Shown: one piece after another, positions 6,869-6,874 of the stretch
Numbering within the stretch: position 1 is the first letter of the stretch
Layout of the letters: the number at the start of each line of letters is the position of its first letter
From: an uncultured Arenimonas sp.
GTDB lineage: Bacteria; Pseudomonadota; Gammaproteobacteria; Xanthomonadales; Xanthomonadaceae
Direction: 5' to 3'
Assembly (NCBI GenBank): GCA_946480565.1
Contig: CAMLKR010000126.1
Location: forward strand, 1-6,874
DNA: 6,874 nucleotides
Program-made: the position numbers and the translations under genes
Notes under the pieces: generated by a model
Databases searched by the model: none
What the model was told of the DNA's origin: nothing
What the model saw: the letters and a program-made list of their open reading frames with translations, nothing else

Positions 6869-6872
6869 TTTT
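6823..6872 (+). terminator. Likely rho-independent terminator of the TPR-protein gene
   Basis: The 22-bp stem begins 13 bases after the TGA stop and is followed directly by TTTT (6869-6872), then CA. In RNA the loop would be about four bases (C-CA-G). The T-tract is short, but the stem is very stable and correctly placed. On the minus strand the stem is followed by AGTGGG, so termination would be mainly of plus-strand transcripts. Repeats of this kind are often recruited as terminators, so this call and the repeat call are compatible. Confidence 0.6.
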
Positions 6873-6874
6873 CA

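Noticed and set aside
1..6874. CRISPR arrays, tRNA or rRNA genes, and complete mobile elements.
   Set aside because: No spaced direct repeats, tRNA cloverleaf or rRNA-like sequence, or transposase or integrase gene was seen; coding sequence fills almost the whole window.

Overview
The window is a GC-rich bacterial chromosomal segment with strongly G/C-biased third codon positions and almost no intergenic space. The protein content points to a gammaproteobacterium, most likely a Xanthomonadaceae/Lysobacteraceae member such as Lysobacter, Luteimonas, Pseudoxanthomonas or a relative. This rests on a PlsB-type acyltransferase close to the E. coli enzyme, an e(P4)-type lipoprotein phosphatase, weak Shine-Dalgarno sites and the base composition. 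The genus is an inference.

Left part (1-4287): four genes all read on the minus strand, right to left. They are an e(P4)-family lipoprotein acid phosphatase/5'-nucleotidase (4287-3349), pyrF encoding orotidine-5'-phosphate decarboxylase (3342-2641), an unrecognised outer-membrane-type lipoprotein (2539-1574), and plsB encoding glycerol-3-phosphate acyltransferase (1565 to beyond position 1, so partial). The spacings are 6, 101 and 8 bp. The phosphatase/pyrF pair and the lipoprotein/plsB pair are therefore tightly coupled, and the 101-bp gap could hold an internal promoter. The first pair concerns nucleotides: periplasmic dephosphorylation plus de novo UMP synthesis. The second couples an envelope lipoprotein with the first step of phospholipid synthesis.

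Middle (4288-4457): a 170-bp divergent intergenic region with a perfect 19-bp palindrome (9-1-9) at 4370-4388 and only weak promoter-like hexamers.

Right part (4458-6809, plus strand): one large gene for a 783-residue protein that I do not recognise as a named family. It has an N-terminal membrane anchor, a DxDxNxD loop resembling Ca2+-binding loops, TPR-like helical repeats, a proline-rich linker, a second helical region, and a C-terminal glycine-rich beta domain. All six cysteines lie in the last third. It is the least explained item here. Thirteen bases after its stop codon is a 46-bp palindrome (22-bp perfect arms, 2-base centre) followed by TTTT. It can act as a terminator and also looks like a dispersed GGGGTCAGAGTC-type repeat. 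The window ends six bases beyond it.
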